Shown piece after piece: positions 55,601 through 64,000 of a stretch of 64,000 nucleotides of DNA. The notes below the pieces were generated by a model, which was not told the origin of the DNA, ran no database searches, and worked only from the letters and a program-made list of their open reading frames with translations. Positions within the stretch are counted from its first letter, which is position 1. Every line of letters starts with the position of its first letter. The position numbers were made by a program, and so were the translations under genes. The DNA is from Ascidiaceihabitans sp023955215 (GTDB lineage Bacteria; Pseudomonadota; Alphaproteobacteria; Rhodobacterales; Rhodobacteraceae): positions 1-64,000 of the forward strand of contig CALSPX010000003.1 of NCBI GenBank assembly GCA_943788345.1. Reading direction: 5' to 3'.

Positions 55601-56601
55601 TGGCCAAGGGTCCAGTTTTGATCGAACTTGAAGGCGAAGTCGAATCTACAAGCGATGTGAATACCGCGCCGACGTTGCCTGATCCTGTTGCTTCAGCCGC
55701 AGAGGGGCGGGCGATGCAAACAGCGGCTAAGATGATGGCGCGTAAACCTTCGTTCTTGGGGCGATTGTTTTGGTCCGTGACCTTGATGTTGTTGGGCGCT
55801 GTGATTTCGGTTGCCGCGTGGGACTTTGCTGCAGGGCTTATGCTGCGCTGGCCGATACTTGGGTTGGTCATTAGCGGTCTTTTGGGCCTGTTTGTCCTAA
55901 TCTTGTTGATCATGGCATTGCGAGAAGTTGCAGCCCTTGGACGATTGTCGCGCATCGATGGTTTGCGCCATGCGGCATCTGGCGCGTTGGAAAACAACAG
56001 CTTACCTGCGGCCAAGGTTGTTACCGCGCGTCTGACCAAGCTCTACAAGGGGCGTGAAGATACGCGTTGGGGGCGTGATCGGTTTGCGGCTCTGTCGGGC
56101 GATCAAATGGATGGGATCGGTTTGTTGGCTGTTGCAGAAACAGAGATTGTACATCCGTTAGATGAACAGGCAATGCGAGAAGTCGAAGCGGCTGCACGTC
56201 AGGTTGCGACGGTGACGGCATTGGTGCCTTTGGCTTTGGCTGATGTGGCAACTGCACTTACCGCAAACTTGCGTATGATCCGTAGGATTGCTGAAATTTA
56301 TGGTGGCCGTTCAGGTTTGGTCGGGAATTGGCGACTTACCCGCGCCGTGATGACCCATCTGGTTGCGACTGGGGCTGTGGCCGTTGGCGATGATCTGCTT
56401 GAGCCGTTCTTGGGTGGTTCCGTCCTTGGTAAATTATCACGCCGCTTTGGCGAGGGATTGGTGAATGGTGCGCTGACGGCGCGTGTCGGTGTTGCCGCGA
56501 TTGAGGTTTGCCGCCCCTTGCCATTTCGCACCACAAAACGGCCAAAGGCAGCACAGCTGGTGCGCCGCGCCTTGGGCGGTTTGTTCCAAACATCAAGTTG
56601 A
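55600..56601 (+). CDS. TIGR01620 / YcjF-type membrane protein (DUF697)
   Basis: The 333-residue protein has two close membrane segments (about 65-85 and 90-110: VTLMLLGAVISVAAWDFAAG, LGLVISGLLGLFVLILLIMA), a cytosolic helical middle, and the DUF697 C-terminal region (VTALVPLALADVATALTANL, MIRRIAEIYGGRSG). One-base overlap with the acetyltransferase gene. Partner of the YcjX-like protein. Confidence 0.88.
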   Translation: MAKGPVLIELEGEVESTSDVNTAPTLPDPVASAAEGRAMQTAAKMMARKPSFLGRLFWSVTLMLLGAVISVAAWDFAAGLMLRWPILGLVISGLLGLFVLILLIMALREVAALGRLSRIDGLRHAASGALENNSLPAAKVVTARLTKLYKGREDTRWGRDRFAALSGDQMDGIGLLAVAETEIVHPLDEQAMREVEAAARQVATVTALVPLALADVATALTANLRMIRRIAEIYGGRSGLVGNWRLTRAVMTHLVATGAVAVGDDLLEPFLGGSVLGKLSRRFGEGLVNGALTARVGVAAIEVCRPLPFRTTKRPKAAQLVRRALGGLFQTSS

Positions 56602-56687
56602 TACATATAAGGGTCTGGAATCGCGTACTCGTTGAACCGTCCTAACACGTTAGAGTGGCACAAAATACTATGTGAGCGAGGGCAGTT

Positions 56688-59415
56688 ATGATCGGTCTAG
56701 GAGTTTTGGCAGGGGCGTTTGTCATCGGATTGCCAGTTGCGGTGATCTACTTGCTGGTGGGACAGTCGGCATTACGGACGCAGATCGCGGCACTTGAGCG
56801 CAAATTGTATCAACTTACGGCGGATACCAAACAGACGTATCAGTCCCAAGTGGCAGTTTCAGAACCTACTGGTAAAAATGGCAAACCGCCAAAAGCGGCT
56901 GCGAAGGTCAAAACAATTCCAACTGCAAGTGCCGCAACAGTATTGGCAAGCCGCCAAGCTGAGGCAAAAGCCGCGGTTGCAGGCAATCCAAAAGAACCGG
57001 TGACCCCATCAGGGCCTAGTTTGTTTGACCGGCTGTTCGCTTGGCTGAGCGAAAATTGGTTCTACGCAGTTTCGGCGCTGTCATTGGCGCTCGCTGGTCT
57101 ATTCCTAGTACAATACGGGATGGAGAACGGCATGCTGCCACCAGCGGCCCGCGTTGCGAGCGCGTTGGCATTTGGCCTTGGGCTTATAGGAGCCGGTGAA
57201 TACATTCGTCGACGCTTTGGTGAAGCAGAAGACAGCGCCACCGAATACCTTCCTTCGGTATTCGCAGGCGCAGGTCTGGTTTCCCTGTTCGGTGCCGTTC
57301 TGTCCGCACAGATGCTTTATGGCCTGATCGGCGGCACAACGGGGATGATCGGCATGATCGTTGTCGCTGGGATAGCGATGGTTTTGGGATGGTTCTATGG
57401 GCCATTGCTGGCTGCAATCGGTGTCATTGGCGCGTTTTGTGCGCCAATGGTTTTAGGTGGCAGTGACTCTGATCCGACACCGCTGTTTGCCTATTTCGCA
57501 GTTGTTGCCTTTGTTGGTTTGGGCGTGGATACCATGCGCCGGTGGGCGTGGATTTCCGGCCTGACACTGGTCCTTGCCTATGTGATGGGGACGATGTTGT
57601 TTGGCGGAGATCGGGCACTTACCGGTGCTTATCAAGTCTATCTAATTTCGTTGGTCGTTATGGCTGTGTTGATACCCGCACGGGCAATCATGCCTGATCA
57701 TGCAGGTTCGATGCTGAGCGAGTGGGCAATAAGATTAAACGGCGCGACGCGCCCGATCTTTCCAGTGCTATTGGCGTGGGCCGCGATGGCGGCCAGCTGT
57801 ATATTGTTGGTTCTCACGTCTGGAGCTGGTGACGCAGAATTCTGGCTGGTTCTTATCGCCTTGGCTGGCCTAAGCGCTGCTGTCATCGTTTGGTCATTGC
57901 GTGCAACAGCTTTGCAGGATTTGGCCCTTATTCCTTTGGGGAGCCTTGTTGCAGCGATTGGTTTGCAAAGTGGATGGTCTGGTGCACGGTTTGTCATCGA
58001 TGGGGCAGGTGAAACGTCAATCGACGTGAGATTTCCGTTGGCTGCCACAATCATTGTCGCCATAGCGATGGCTTTGTCCGCACTGGCAGCGTGGCGCAGC
58101 CTGAGCAAAGGTGGTGCCCCAGTGATCTGGGCACTGGTTGCGGCAATGTTCGCACCTTTGGTTGCTATGGTTCTAGAGATGGGTTGGGTCCCTGCGAATA
58201 TTTTGGGCGTCTATCCGTGGGCTCTGCACGCCGCAGTGATGGCTGCATTCATGGTCTTTTGGGCTGAACGTTTTGCACGTGCTGACGGGCCTGATGATAG
58301 ATTGCGCATGTCGTTCTTTGTGCTTTCAGCGCTGGCCTCTATCAGCTTTGCCCTTGTCATGATCCTTTCATCAGCCGCATTGACCGTTGCATTGGCTGTG
58401 ATCGTGGTCGCCGCGGCGGCTTTAGATCGCAAGTTTGATCTATACCCCATGACGATTTTCATCGCCGCAGGTGTTGTGACGTTGGGCTATCGCCTGGTTG
58501 CGGACCCCGGATTGGGCTGGGCGACAGGTAGTGCATCAATCTTTGAGCTGGTTATGGCATATGGCGGCGTTTTGGCGGCAATGATCGCAGGACTGTGGTT
58601 GCTGCGCGGCAAAGTGCGTCAAACAGCAACAGTTATGATGGACAGCGCGGCCTGGTCAGTTGGCGGCATTTTCGTTTCGCTCATCCTGTTTCGTATCATT
58701 GACGCGAGTGTGGGGGGGGCAAAGGCCATGACTCTCATTGGAGCATGGGGATTTACGCGGCAATTTGGTTCACCTTGGCCTTGGCACAGGTCCAGCGTAT
58801 GGAAATCAACAGCCAGAGTTGGATGCGGGAAGTGCGCAAGGTACTCGGTGCGATTTTTGCTGTGGTCGGTTTGTCCACCTTGGCAGCTGCACTGACGATG
58901 TATTCTCCGCTATTCATGGATCAACCGATGAAGGTTGCGGGCCCACCTTTGTTCAATACTTAGCGGTCGCTTATCTTTTGCCAGCACTGGTGTTGACTGC
59001 CGGTTGGCTGCGGATCAAATTAATGCCCACAGAGGTGCGCATTGCAATGCAGGGGCTAAGCGGTATCTTGGTCGCGCTATGGGCTTTTGCTGCCGTGCGC
59101 CATTTTTGGCAAGGACCGCAGGGCATGCCACTGTCTAACGGAATGGCACAGCCAGAATTGTACAGTTACACCATTGCCTTACTGCTGATTGGGGGCGGGC
59201 TATTTTATCAATCTTTGGCGAAACGCTCTGCAATGATGCGCAAAGTTGGTTTGTTTGTGATTGGCGCGGCAGTTGCCAAGGTATTCTTTGTCGATATTTC
59301 GGGGCTTGAGGGACTGACGCGTGTGTTCTCATTGCTGGTCCTTGGTTTGTCGCTGGCAGGATTGGCGTGGCTCAATCGTTGGGCCCAAGAACAGGTCGAA
59401 CCAAAGCCAGAGTAA
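56688..59415 (+). pseudogene. DUF2339 multi-pass membrane protein with three frameshifts
   Basis: The first 680 or so codons (56688 to about 58730) form a DUF2339-type protein: coiled N-terminus (QTQIAALERKL-like), a Pro/Ala linker, then many membrane helices. Reading then moves through two more frames: LSLEHG (about 58732-58749), GIYAAIWFTLALAQVQRMEI onward (to about 58960) and LAVAYLLPALVLTAG to the stop at 59415. An extra base near 58731, an extra G in GGGG at 58747-58750 and a missing base near 58961 explain this. Repaired, it would be about 909 residues. It may be dead, or the sequence faulty here. Confidence 0.8.
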
Positions 59416-59611
59416 CAGGCAGGTTGGGGTGAATGGACACTTGTGAGCCTTATCCCACCTGCCTATAAGGTGGGTATGAGCTGTATTGACCAGATCATTA
59501 TACGAATTATATCCCCGGCGCTCTGATACAGTGAGCTGCCGGGCTAAGGTGTTTGAGCCACTCGCACCGACCCAAGACATTCCCAAATTTTGATCCGAAG
59601 GACGCGACCAA

Positions 59612-62512
59612 ATGAGCGCCGAGACACCTGACTATAAAATCACTTTGAACCTACCAAAGACCGATTTCCCTATGCGCGCGGGCCTTCCCAAGCGCGAGCC
59701 TGAATGGCTTGCCCGCTGGGCTGACATGGGCGTGTATGATCGCCTGCGCGAAAAAGAAGGGCGCAAGCCCTTTACCCTGCATGATGGCCCGCCCTATGCG
59801 AACGGCAATCTGCACATTGGGCACGCGCTGAACAAAACGATCAAAGATATGATTGTGCGCTCTCACCAGATGATGGGTTTTGATGCCCGTTATATCCCGG
59901 GTTGGGATTGCCACGGTCTGCCGATCGAGTGGAAGATTGAAGAAAAGTACCGCAAGAAGGGCAAGAACAAAGACGCCGTTCCGGTCAACGAGTTCCGCAG
60001 TGAGTGCCGCAAGTTTGCCGCTGACTGGGTCGACGTGCAGCGCGAAGAATTCAAGCGCCTTGGCATCAACGGCAATTGGGACAAACCTTATCTAACGATG
60101 GATTTCCACGCAGAGCGCGTGATCGCGGAAGAGTTCCAAAAGTTCCTGATGAACGGCACGCTGTATCAAGGTTCCAAGCCTGTGATGTGGTCACCTGTTG
60201 AGAAAACAGCATTGGCTGAGGCTGAGGTTGAGTACCACGACAAAGAGAGCTTTACGATCTGGGTGAAGTTTAAGGTGAGCAATGCGGCCGATGATTTGAA
60301 CGATGCGCATGTTGTGATCTGGACCACGACACCGTGGACCATCCCATCCAACAAAGCTGTCGTTTACGGCCAAGACATCGCTTATGGCCTATATGAAGTG
60401 ACAGGCACGCCTGACGAAAGCTGGACAGCTGTTGGTGACAAATTCTTGTTGGCTGACAACTTGGCCGCCGACGTGATGAAACGCGCCCGTCTTGAAGAAG
60501 ACCAATGGACCCGCGTACGCGGCGTTCCCGCTGACGAGTTGGCAGGCCTAACCCTAAGCCACCCATTGGCGGGTGCTGAGGGATCAAACGGCGAATGGGA
60601 CGAAGCGCGTGATTTCCGCGCGGCTGAGTTTGTCACCGACACAGAAGGTACGGGTTTTGTGCACTGCGCCCCATCCCACGGGATGGACGAGTACGAGTTG
60701 TACCGCGACCTGAACATGCTGCAGCAGGTCATCACCTATAACGTCATGGACGACGGCGGCCTGCGCGCTGATCTGCCGTTCTTTGGCGGTACATACATTC
60801 TGAACCGCAAAGGCGGCGAGGGTGATGCGAATAAGACAATCATCGACAAGCTGGTCGAAGTTGGCGGCCTTTTGGCACGCGGCAAGATCAAGCACAGCTA
60901 TCCACACTCTTGGCGCTCTAAGGCTCCGATCATCTATCGCAACACGCCCCAATGGTTTGCGGCGGTTGATAAGGCTGTGGGCGATGGTCAGGACACGCAT
61001 GGTCTAACGATCCGCGAACGTGCGTTGACTGAAATCGACAACGTCAAATGGACCCCGCAATCAGGCCGCAACCGCCTGCATGCGATGATGGAGCAACGCC
61101 CTGATTGGGTGCTGTCACGCCAACGTGCATGGGGCGTGCCATTGACCTGCTTTACGCGGGTTGGTGTTTTGCCGACCGACGATGGTTTCCTTTTGCGCAA
61201 TGAAGAGGTCAACGCCCGTATTGTTGCGGCCTTTGAAGTTGAAGGCGCAGACGCATGGTACGAAGAGGGCGCAAAAGAACGCTTCTTGGGCGGTATCGTG
61301 AACCCTGATGACTATGACCAAGTGTTCGATATCTTGGACGTATGGTTTGATTCTGGCTCAACCCACGCTTTCGTTTTGCGTGACCGTGAAGATGGTTCAG
61401 AAGATGGTATCGCGGATGTCTACATGGAGGGCACCGACCAACACCGTGGTTGGTTCCACTCATCCCTGTTGCAATCTGTCGGCACCACAGGCCGTGCGCC
61501 ATACCGCAATGTTGTGACCCACGGTTTCACGCTGGATGAGAATGGCATGAAGATGTCCAAATCCATCGGCAACACGATCGTGCCTGAAACCATCATCAAA
61601 CAATACGGTGCCGACATTCTGCGCCTTTGGGTGGCTCAAACGGATTACACCGCTGACCAACGTATCGGGAATGAAATCCTGAAAGGTGTGTCAGACAGCT
61701 ATCGTCGTCTGCGCAACACGATCCGCTTTATGCTGGGGTCATTGGCTGACTTTGATACGTCCAAGGCTGTGGATGTCAAAGACATGCCAGAGCTGGAACA
61801 GTTGATCATGCACAAGATGGTTGTGCTGGATGAAACCGTGCGCGCAGGTTACGCCAAGTTCGATTTCCAAGGCGTGTTCCGCGCGATCTTTGAATTCGCG
61901 ACCCAAGACCTGTCATCCTTCTACTTCGATGTGCGCAAGGACGCGTTGTATTGTGATGGGGCGTCTGATCGCCAAAACGCGGCTTTGACCGTGCTGGATC
62001 ACCTATACGCACGCCTCACCACTTGGCTAGCACCGATCCTACCGTTCACGATGGAAGAGGTCTGGCTGGAACGTAACGGTCCTGAAACATCTGTTCACTT
62101 GGTCGATTTCCCAGAAACACCAGCCGAGTGGCGTAATGATGCGCTGGCGGCACGTTTTGACATCGTGCGCGCCGTGCGCCGTGTTGTGACGGGTGCGTTG
62201 GAAGAACAGCGCACAGCCAAGGTGATCGGTTCTTCGCTTGAGGCATGCCCAAGCGTGTACCTGTCCGAAGAGCTGGCAGCGGTCATCACCAACCCAGAAA
62301 CCTTTGCCGATCTGTGCATCACCAGCCAAGTGAAGCTGGAAACAGGCGCGGCCCCTGAAGGCGCGTTTGTGATCCCTGAGGTCGAGGGCGTTTCAGTTGT
62401 CTTTGCTAAGGCTGAGGGCGACAAATGTGGCCGTTGCTGGAAGATCCTTCCAGATGTTGGCGGACATGCACATGCGGACGTTTGCGGTCGTTGTAGCGCA
62501 GCCCTTGGCTAA
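59612..62512 (+). CDS. ileS: isoleucyl-tRNA synthetase
   Basis: The 966-residue class I synthetase has the HIGH motif (NGNLHIGHALNK, residues 68-71), the editing (CP1) domain with WTTTPWTIPSNKAV, the KMSKS motif (ENGMKMSKSIGN) and a C-terminal zinc site (KCGRCWKILPDV and DVCGRCSAALG). It charges tRNA-Ile and edits valine. Length is standard. Strong terminator behind. Confidence 0.98.
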   Translation: MSAETPDYKITLNLPKTDFPMRAGLPKREPEWLARWADMGVYDRLREKEGRKPFTLHDGPPYANGNLHIGHALNKTIKDMIVRSHQMMGFDARYIPGWDCHGLPIEWKIEEKYRKKGKNKDAVPVNEFRSECRKFAADWVDVQREEFKRLGINGNWDKPYLTMDFHAERVIAEEFQKFLMNGTLYQGSKPVMWSPVEKTALAEAEVEYHDKESFTIWVKFKVSNAADDLNDAHVVIWTTTPWTIPSNKAVVYGQDIAYGLYEVTGTPDESWTAVGDKFLLADNLAADVMKRARLEEDQWTRVRGVPADELAGLTLSHPLAGAEGSNGEWDEARDFRAAEFVTDTEGTGFVHCAPSHGMDEYELYRDLNMLQQVITYNVMDDGGLRADLPFFGGTYILNRKGGEGDANKTIIDKLVEVGGLLARGKIKHSYPHSWRSKAPIIYRNTPQWFAAVDKAVGDGQDTHGLTIRERALTEIDNVKWTPQSGRNRLHAMMEQRPDWVLSRQRAWGVPLTCFTRVGVLPTDDGFLLRNEEVNARIVAAFEVEGADAWYEEGAKERFLGGIVNPDDYDQVFDILDVWFDSGSTHAFVLRDREDGSEDGIADVYMEGTDQHRGWFHSSLLQSVGTTGRAPYRNVVTHGFTLDENGMKMSKSIGNTIVPETIIKQYGADILRLWVAQTDYTADQRIGNEILKGVSDSYRRLRNTIRFMLGSLADFDTSKAVDVKDMPELEQLIMHKMVVLDETVRAGYAKFDFQGVFRAIFEFATQDLSSFYFDVRKDALYCDGASDRQNAALTVLDHLYARLTTWLAPILPFTMEEVWLERNGPETSVHLVDFPETPAEWRNDALAARFDIVRAVRRVVTGALEEQRTAKVIGSSLEACPSVYLSEELAAVITNPETFADLCITSQVKLETGAAPEGAFVIPEVEGVSVVFAKAEGDKCGRCWKILPDVGGHAHADVCGRCSAALG

Positions 62513-62536
62513 AGCCGGCCAAGATTAGAATTGAGG

Positions 62537-62566
62537 AAAAGGCGCTGGGCAACTGGCGCCTTTTTT
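62537..62566 (+). terminator. rho-independent terminator of ileS
   Basis: AAAAGGCGC pairs with GCGCCTTTT around TGGGCAACTG, with a run of six T. Confidence 0.88.
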
Positions 62567-62622
62567 GTGGACGCCCCTTTGGAAAACCTGTGTAGTCGCA
62601 GGGGAATAATGGAGTGCTCGAG

Positions 62623-63663
62623 ATGTTTCTGAAAAATGCATGGTATGTGGCGGCTTGGGCTGATGAGATCACGCGCGATTTGCAGCAGATCGTGGTTTTG
62701 GGCGAAAAGATCTGCGTCTTTCGCACAGAAACAGGTGAATTCGTCGGGCTAGAAGATGCCTGCCCACACCGCAAACTGCCGCTGTCCAAGGGCCGCATCA
62801 AAGGCGACACTGTTGAATGTGGTTACCACGGTCTGACGTTTGACTGCGCTGGCCAATGCGTTTGGGCACCGGGCACGGGGCGCATCCCGTCCAACGCCAA
62901 GGTACACGCCTATCCGCTGCATGAAAAATACGGGCTGGTCTGGATTTGGATGGGCAACCCCGCCTTGGCCGACCCCCATGATATTTTCGAGATCGAAAAC
63001 TACGAAAACCCAGATTGGGGCATCAATCGTGGCGACGCGATGGAGCTGGAATGCAATTACCTGTTGATGTGTGACAACTTGCTGGACCCGACCCACGTGG
63101 CGTGGGTGCATGCGGGCAGCTTTGGCCAAGCCGCGACAAAGGACGCGCCACTGCGGGTGACCAAGAACGAAGCAGGCGTGATCGTGCACCGCTGGATGAT
63201 GGATGTGGAACCCGCGCCGTTTTACAAAAAGGTAATCGGCTTTACCGGCAATTGCGACCGCTTGCAGCATTACGAGGTGCGCTATCCCTCACATGCGTTG
63301 ATCCGCGCGGTGTTTACGCCTGCGGGGACAGGCGGGCCTGAAGGGCCGTTGCATAAGGATGTGTTCATCATGGACAGCTATAACTTCATGACCCCAACTA
63401 CTGAGGGTGAAACGCGTTACTACTGGTTCCAACTGCGCAATATCCGCCCTGATGATGAGGCCCTGTCACAGCTGATGACAGAGGATGTGCAACACGCCTT
63501 TGAAGAGGATCGCGCGGTTTTGAATGAAGTGCAAAAGGGCATGAGCAACAAAACCTCACCCCATATCGATCTGCCGATTGATGGCGGGCAATTGCGGTTT
63601 CGCCGTCAGCTGCAGGCCATGATCAACGAGGAACAGCAGGTCGACGCCCAGATGGCGGAGTGA
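62623..63663 (+). CDS. VanA-type Rieske oxygenase alpha subunit
   Basis: The 346-residue protein has the N-terminal Rieske [2Fe-2S] site (CPHRKLPLSKGRIKGDTVEC then GYHG: Cys-x-His ... Cys-x2-His) and the mononuclear iron site (MCDNLLDPTHVAWVH, with Asp/His ligands). VanA relatives O-demethylate vanillate or remove N-methyl groups from betaines. ATG 62623 lies 8 bases behind GGAG and gives the standard MFLKNAWYVAAW start. A reductase partner is not in the window. The gene abuts, tail to tail, the M19 dipeptidase gene. Confidence 0.87.
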   Translation: MFLKNAWYVAAWADEITRDLQQIVVLGEKICVFRTETGEFVGLEDACPHRKLPLSKGRIKGDTVECGYHGLTFDCAGQCVWAPGTGRIPSNAKVHAYPLHEKYGLVWIWMGNPALADPHDIFEIENYENPDWGINRGDAMELECNYLLMCDNLLDPTHVAWVHAGSFGQAATKDAPLRVTKNEAGVIVHRWMMDVEPAPFYKKVIGFTGNCDRLQHYEVRYPSHALIRAVFTPAGTGGPEGPLHKDVFIMDSYNFMTPTTEGETRYYWFQLRNIRPDDEALSQLMTEDVQHAFEEDRAVLNEVQKGMSNKTSPHIDLPIDGGQLRFRRQLQAMINEEQQVDAQMAE

Positions 63664-64000
63664 TTACTTTAGCCTTGCCCGCAGAACGCGGATGAGGTTT
63701 TCACCCATGACTTTGCGGATGTCCGCTTGGGACAACCCCACCTCAAGTAAGGCGTGGGTAAGGGCGGGCAGTTCGGATGTGTCAAACGCAGTCTCGACCG
63801 AGCCATCAAAGTCTGAACCAAGCGAGATGTGATCAACGCCAACTTCTGCAATCCCCGCTTTGATCATACGCGCGATGCCCGAGGGACTGATATCATCACA
63901 TGCGACTTCGGCCCAAAAGCCGATACCTAGAACACCACCTGATGCCGCGATGCGGCGCATCAAAGCATCGGGAAAGTTCCGCTTTGCCGGACAATGGCCA
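63664..64000 (-). CDS. M19 membrane dipeptidase, C-terminal part (cut by window end)
   Basis: The visible 111 residues are the end of a dipeptidase: RIAASGGVLGIGFW, VDHISLGSDFDGSVETAFDT with the metal Asp, and LSQADIRKVMGENLIRVLRA. The frame is open to the window edge (NFPDALMRR before the first internal Met), so the start lies outside. Unlike the protein at 49772, this one has the canonical SDFDG. Confidence 0.88.
   Translation of the reverse strand, partial: GHCPAKRNFPDALMRRIAASGGVLGIGFWAEVACDDISPSGIARMIKAGIAEVGVDHISLGSDFDGSVETAFDTSELPALTHALLEVGLSQADIRKVMGENLIRVLRARLK

Overview
The window looks like part of a marine Rhodobacterales (Roseobacter-group) chromosome. The reasons are gene content and order: an alphaproteobacterial initiator tRNA with the C1xA72 mismatch, a urtABCDE block facing ureDABCEFG, a prokaryotic (6-4) photolyase of the iron-sulfur type, paired YcjX/TIGR01620 genes, VanA-type Rieske oxygenase and ileS. 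This is inference from families, not a taxonomic computation. The window mixes steady housekeeping blocks with an accessory stretch (about 3.6-30 kb) rich in broken genes and insertion-sequence remains.

Layout. 0.1-3.6 kb: tRNA-fMet with terminator, then the uronate genes uxaC and uxuB. 3.6-6 kb: a nitrate antitermination regulator (nasT) whose partner gene nasS appears to survive only as a stub, and small secreted or unknown proteins. 6-8.6 kb: a nitric-oxide module (nsrR, operator-like palindromes, a 51-residue membrane protein, a group III truncated haemoglobin) and a frameshifted secreted protein. 9-14.7 kb: a light-dependent DNA repair island with an FeS-type photolyase, DUF2256, a photolyase-like protein whose two domains seem to be in swapped order, DUF2805, a second photolyase/cryptochrome, and DUF1415. 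15.4-16.8 kb: an intact-looking IS3-family element. 16.9-23.6 kb: a hybrid histidine kinase with a molybdopterin-domain secreted partner, a divergent LuxR-type response regulator, a fliD interrupted by a stop codon, two more broken small genes and a receiver-like protein. 23.7-26.2 kb: an IS21-like remnant in which istB is split by an inverted 638-bp piece of the photolyase gene located 12 kb away. 26.4-29.7 kb: small orphans, a NYN-domain protein and a frameshifted glycoside-hydrolase-like gene.

30.6-41.5 kb is a complete urea system: urtABCDE (ABC importer) runs right, ureDABCEFG (urease and nickel-insertion proteins) runs left, and the two meet at overlapping stop codons. 41.7-45.8 kb holds a DUF3299 secreted protein, katG and a Ca2+/cation exchanger. 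46-52.9 kb is a possible catabolic operon: GlxA/AraC regulator, a four-copy CTGTRCAG operator-like array, a LysR regulator, an alpha-ketoglutarate-semialdehyde-type dehydrogenase, a divergent M19 dipeptidase-like protein and two uncharacterised proteins, the structural genes overlapping by 1-4 bases. 52.9-64 kb: truA, ycjX-GNAT-TIGR01620, a DUF2339 membrane gene carrying three frameshifts, ileS, a Rieske oxygenase, and the C-terminal part of a second M19 dipeptidase cut by the window end.

The strongest novel signals are: (1) the photolyase segment templated into istB, with a 340-bp perfectly identical core flanked by about 5% divergent arms (a gene-conversion signature); (2) the apparently permuted photolyase-like protein; (3) the evenly phased CTGTRCAG array; (4) the DUF4102-IstA chimera. 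Several single-base frameshifts sit in homopolymer runs, so some pseudogene calls could be sequence errors.
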